Assembly (NCBI GenBank): GCA_963978235.1 | Contig: CAXBQM010000052.1 | Span: forward strand, 1-8,452 | Reading direction: 5' to 3' | Length of the DNA stretch: 8,452 nt | From: UBA7398 sp963978235 | GTDB lineage: Bacteria > Actinomycetota > Actinomycetes > Nanopelagicales > Nanopelagicaceae | Part shown: positions 6,199-8,452 of the stretch, piece after piece | Layout of the letters: each line of letters begins with the position of its first letter | Numbering within the stretch: position 1 is the stretch's first letter | The notes under the pieces: model-generated | What the model was told of the DNA's origin: nothing | Databases searched by the model: none | The model's input: only the letters and a program-made list of their open reading frames with translations | Translations under genes and position numbers: made by a program

Positions 6199-6204
6199 AA
6201 GGAG
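6199..6204 (+). promoter_or_regulatory. Ribosome binding site of rpmF
   Basis: AAGGAG lies six bases before GTG 6211. It is a strong site and fixes the non-ATG start of this short gene. Confidence 0.75.
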
Positions 6205-6210
6205 AACACC

Positions 6211-6384
6211 GTGCCACTACCCAAGCGAAAGATGTCGCGCTCACGTACCCGTTCTCGTCGTAGTTCATGGAAAGCAACACCAGCAGCAATCGCTACCTGC
6301 GATCAGTGCCAACAACCAAAGTTGCAGCACACTGCATGCCCAACATGTGGCACCTATAACCGCCGACAAGTTCTCGAGGTTTAA
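6211..6384 (+). CDS. rpmF: Large-subunit ribosomal protein L32 (zinc-ribbon form)
   Basis: L32 is a small basic protein of the 50S subunit. The 57 residues start MPLPKRKMSRSRTRSRRSSW, an actinobacterial L32 N-terminus whose family pattern is V/L-P-K-R-K-x-S-x-S-x-T-x-x-R-R-x-x-W. They continue with ATCDQCQQPKL and end TACPTCGTYNRRQVLEV. Cys30/Cys33 and Cys43/Cys46 form the zinc ribbon. The GTG start has AAGGAG six bases upstream. It lies between DUF177 and rnc, the classical DUF177-rpmF pair. The stop is three bases before the rnc start, and the rnc ribosome site lies inside the end of rpmF. Confidence 0.96.
   Translation: MPLPKRKMSRSRTRSRRSSWKATPAAIATCDQCQQPKLQHTACPTCGTYNRRQVLEV
6376..6380 (+). 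promoter_or_regulatory. Ribosome binding site supporting the TTG start of rnc
   Basis: GAGGT within the last codons of rpmF lies seven bases before TTG 6388 and supports this rare start codon and coupling to rpmF. Confidence 0.55.
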
Positions 6385-6387
6385 TTT

Positions 6388-7068
6388 TTGAACTCCCGCT
6401 TAACCGAAAAACTCGGAATATCGGTTAAGGAAGAGCTGCTTACTCTTGCTCTGACTCACCGATCATTTGCTTATGAATCTGGTGGCCTCCCCACGAACGA
6501 ACGGTTGGAATTTCTTGGAGATAGCGTTCTGGGTTTAATTATCACCGAAGCTCTTTACGAACGATTTCCAGATTTTGATGAGAGTCGGTTATCACCGTTG
6601 CGGTCTGGGGTAGTAAATATGCGGGCCCTTGCGCAAATAGCGCGCGATCTTGAACTCGGCGCAAGTCTTCGAATTGGCAAAGGCGAAGAAAATACTGGCG
6701 GCCGAGATAAGAATTCAATTCTTGCCGATTCACTAGAAGCCCTCGTTGGAGCAATCTATTTACAACATGGCTATGAAGTAACAACGTCAATCGTGATGCG
6801 ACTGATGTCTAGTTCGATAGAAGATGCTGTCTCGCGAGGAGCGGGACTTGATGGAAAGACCGCGCTCCAAGAATTAGTTGCCGCCCAAAATTGGCCAGCG
6901 CCGGAATATCGCATCAGTGAATCAGGTCCAGATCATGATAAAGATTTTGTTGCCATTGCAGTAATAAATGGTCAGACATTTCCAGAAGGAAAAGGAAAGA
7001 GTAAGCGAGAAGCCGAGCAGATCGCAGCGCGATTAGCATTTGAAGCGCTCTCTGAAAAGCGTGCCTGA
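6388..7068 (+). CDS. rnc: Ribonuclease III
   Basis: RNase III cuts double-stranded RNA, releasing 16S and 23S rRNA precursors and processing some mRNAs. The 226 residues are of normal length. The catalytic domain has the signature NERLEFLGDSVL (37-48) with Glu38, Glu41 and Asp45, and DSLEALVGAIY (114-124) with Asp114 and Glu117. These positions coincide with the E. coli numbering, so the metal site is complete. A double-stranded RNA-binding domain follows (about 155-222), from KTALQELVAAQ to KSKREAEQIAARLAFEAL. The start is TTG with GAGGT seven bases upstream; no later start would keep the first helix. It is three bases from rpmF and overlaps mutM by eight bases. A perfect inverted repeat lies in codons 4-14. 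Confidence 0.96.
   Translation: MNSRLTEKLGISVKEELLTLALTHRSFAYESGGLPTNERLEFLGDSVLGLIITEALYERFPDFDESRLSPLRSGVVNMRALAQIARDLELGASLRIGKGEENTGGRDKNSILADSLEALVGAIYLQHGYEVTTSIVMRLMSSSIEDAVSRGAGLDGKTALQELVAAQNWPAPEYRISESGPDHDKDFVAIAVINGQTFPEGKGKSKREAEQIAARLAFEALSEKRA
6399..6429 (+). repeat. Perfect 9-bp inverted repeat at the start of rnc
   Basis: CTTAACCGA (6399-6407) pairs fully with TCGGTTAAG (6421-6429) across a 13-base loop. CTC (6393-6395) can add three more pairs with GAG (6433-6435) beyond a 3x3 internal loop. The hairpin begins 11 bases after the TTG start codon. It could hinder ribosome loading or serve as a cutting site for RNase III itself; both are inference. Confidence 0.6.
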
Positions 7069-7957
7069 ACTTCCAGAAGTAGAAACAGTTCGGCGTGGTT
7101 TAGCGCTGTGGTTACCTGGAAAGAAAATCAAAGAAGTAGAAGTTCTTCATCCACGCGCAACTAATCCACGATCAATTGCGCCACTTTCGCACGCACAAGG
7201 CGCTCGAATTGAAGGCGTTCATCGAAGAGGTAAATTCCTTTGGTTTACGCTCAATCGACCCTACGTGCTGCTGGCTCATCTTGGAATGAGTGGCCAGTTT
7301 CTCATCACACCTCGTTCGGAAATACTTTCCTCACATACTCGAGTCCGATTAAGGACTAATGATCGACGTCGCGAAGTGAGATTTATCGACCAGCGAACAT
7401 TTGGCTGGATCTCGGTTGACACCCTTACCAATGACGCTCCCACTTCAATTGCACATATTGCTTTCGATATCTTTGATTCACGCTGTGACATAGATGGCGT
7501 CATCAGGTCGATCCGTAAGCGAACAACATCAATTAAAAGCGCTCTTCTCAATCAGGACATTATGAGTGGCGTAGGAAATATCTACGCAGATGAATCATTA
7601 TGGCGGGCAAAAATTCATCCAGAGCGCGCTGCGAATTCGCTTTCAGTCCAAGAGATTGGCCACGTATTAGCAAGCGCTAAAGAAGTTATGAGTGAAGCGC
7701 TCGAGGCGGGCGGTACTTCCTTTGATGATCTGTATATCAATGTCAACGGTGAGAGTGGATATTTTGATCGAGCGCTCTCGGTATATGGCCAGGAAGGTGA
7801 GCCATGTCCACGTTGCCGTTCGATGATTCGCCGTATTGCATTTGCGAATCGGTCATCACATTTTTGTCCAACATGTCAGCGCCGACCCCGCGGAAAAGCG
7901 AGAAAAAAGGGGAGGAAACGGGCGAAAAGCGTGAAGAGAACTCACCTTCCCCGATAG
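7061..7957 (+). CDS. mutM: Formamidopyrimidine-DNA glycosylase MutM (Fpg)
   Basis: MutM removes 8-oxoguanine and formamidopyrimidines from DNA and nicks the strand by beta,delta-elimination. The mature protein must begin at proline: GTG 7061 is followed by PELPEVETVRRGL, giving the nucleophile Pro2, catalytic Glu3 and Lys58 (in RRGKF). An upstream in-frame ATG at 7040 would add seven residues and destroy this N-terminus. Further marks are AHLGMSGQF, RFIDQRTFGW and LLNQDIMSGVGNIYADE (helix-two-turn-helix), and a C-terminal zinc finger with Cys249, 252, 269 and 272. After the finger comes an unusually basic tail, residues 273-298. The gene overlaps rnc by eight bases and ends nine bases before smc. 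Length is 298 residues. Confidence 0.96.
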   Translation: MPELPEVETVRRGLALWLPGKKIKEVEVLHPRATNPRSIAPLSHAQGARIEGVHRRGKFLWFTLNRPYVLLAHLGMSGQFLITPRSEILSSHTRVRLRTNDRRREVRFIDQRTFGWISVDTLTNDAPTSIAHIAFDIFDSRCDIDGVIRSIRKRTTSIKSALLNQDIMSGVGNIYADESLWRAKIHPERAANSLSVQEIGHVLASAKEVMSEALEAGGTSFDDLYINVNGESGYFDRALSVYGQEGEPCPRCRSMIRRIAFANRSSHFCPTCQRRPRGKARKKGRKRAKSVKRTHLPR

Positions 7958-7966
7958 GTTTTCCGC

Positions 7967-8452
7967 GTGTATCTGAAGAGCATCACGCTCAAAGGATTTA
8001 AGTCCTTTGCTGCACCGACGACCCTCCGATTTGAACGAGGGATCACCTGCGTTGTCGGTCCAAACGGCTCTGGTAAGTCGAACGTTGTTGATGCGTTGGC
8101 ATGGGTAATGGGAGAACAAGGCGCTAAATCCTTGCGTGGCGGAAAGATGGAAGACGTTATCTTCGCCGGCACATCTGGTCGCGCACCACTTGGCCGCGCA
8201 GAAGTAGCAGTAACTATTGATAACACCGATAACGCGCTCCCGATTGAATTTGCCGAAGTAACAATCTCGCGAATCCTTTTCCGTAACGGGCAGAGCGAAT
8301 ATCAAATTAATGGCGAGACTGCGCGGTTATTAGATATCCAAGAACTTCTCAGTGATAGCGGTATTGGTCGTGAGATGCATGTGATCGTGGGACAAGGTCA
8401 ACTGGATGCGATTCTGACAGCGAACCCCGATGAACGACGTGGCTTTATCGAA
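7967..8452 (+). CDS. smc: Chromosome partition protein SMC, N-terminal part (runs off the window)
   Basis: SMC is the ATP-driven ring protein that, with ScpA and ScpB, organises and segregates the chromosome. The first 162 residues are present, in frame to the last base. MYLKSITLKGFKSF is the family start, and the Walker A motif GPNGSGKSN lies at 31-39. Asp42-Ala43-Leu44 follows, and Arg57 in KSLRGGK is the expected arginine finger. The stretch LLSDSGIGREMHVIVGQGQLDAIL (127-150) holds the Q-loop, in the typical actinobacterial form. The Walker B and signature motifs of the C-terminal head lie beyond the window. The start is GTG at 7967, nine bases after the mutM stop, with only a weak TAGG (7955-7958) as ribosome site, so coupling to mutM is likely. 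Confidence 0.97.
   Translation, partial: MYLKSITLKGFKSFAAPTTLRFERGITCVVGPNGSGKSNVVDALAWVMGEQGAKSLRGGKMEDVIFAGTSGRAPLGRAEVAVTIDNTDNALPIEFAEVTISRILFRNGQSEYQINGETARLLDIQELLSDSGIGREMHVIVGQGQLDAILTANPDERRGFIE

Noticed and set aside
7040..7060. Upstream ATG start for mutM
   Set aside because: It would place seven residues before the catalytic proline, which must follow the initiator methionine.
7856..8305. Minus-strand open frames across the end of mutM and start of smc
   Set aside because: They are antisense shadows of well-identified genes and have no ribosome site or homology.

Overview
The window is a stretch of housekeeping genes from an actinobacterium. The evidence is the gene order (stand-alone Lrp/AsnC domain gene, thiL, rpmB, recG, rsmD, coaD, a small coiled-coil gene, DUF177, rpmF, rnc, mutM, smc), the actinobacterial form of SMC, and the coiled-coil family between coaD and DUF177. 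Base composition is moderate. AT-ending codons such as TTA (Leu) and GAA are common, unlike Streptomyces or Mycobacterium. Intergenic gaps are short and start/stop overlaps are frequent. Together this suggests a compact, lower-GC lineage such as a freshwater planktonic actinobacterium (Nanopelagicales/acI type). That placement is inference.

Left part (1-1554), with genes on both strands. The last 20 codons of a rightward gene, perhaps D-Ala-D-Ala ligase, end at 63 and meet tail to tail with a minus-strand stand-alone Lrp/AsnC ligand-binding protein (60-296). A 101-base divergent gap follows, then thiL (398-1342, thiamine-phosphate kinase). thiL converges with rpmB (1369-1554, minus, zinc-ribbon type ribosomal protein L28).

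Right part (1734-8452), all on the plus strand. recG, rsmD, coaD, a 158-residue coiled-coil protein and a DUF177 protein are packed with gaps of 28 bases or less, or overlaps. A 94-base gap with a possible promoter precedes rpmF (L32), which is too short to be noticed easily. rpmF is followed by rnc (RNase III), mutM (Fpg DNA glycosylase) and the first 162 codons of smc, which runs off the window. The themes are replication-fork and base-damage repair (RecG, MutM), ribosome and RNA maturation (L28, L32, DUF177, RsmD, RNase III), cofactor synthesis (ThiL, CoaD) and chromosome segregation (SMC).

I see no mobile element, CRISPR array, tRNA, rRNA or phage gene, and no clearly new multi-gene system. 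The best leads are small. A 15-base sequence is repeated exactly just upstream of the thiL and recG start codons. A perfect 9-bp inverted repeat lies at the very start of the rnc coding region and could be an RNase III self-target. The rpmB leader can form competing hairpins. The coiled-coil gene has no assigned function. No gene-free stretch exceeds 300 bases; the longest is 1555-1733.
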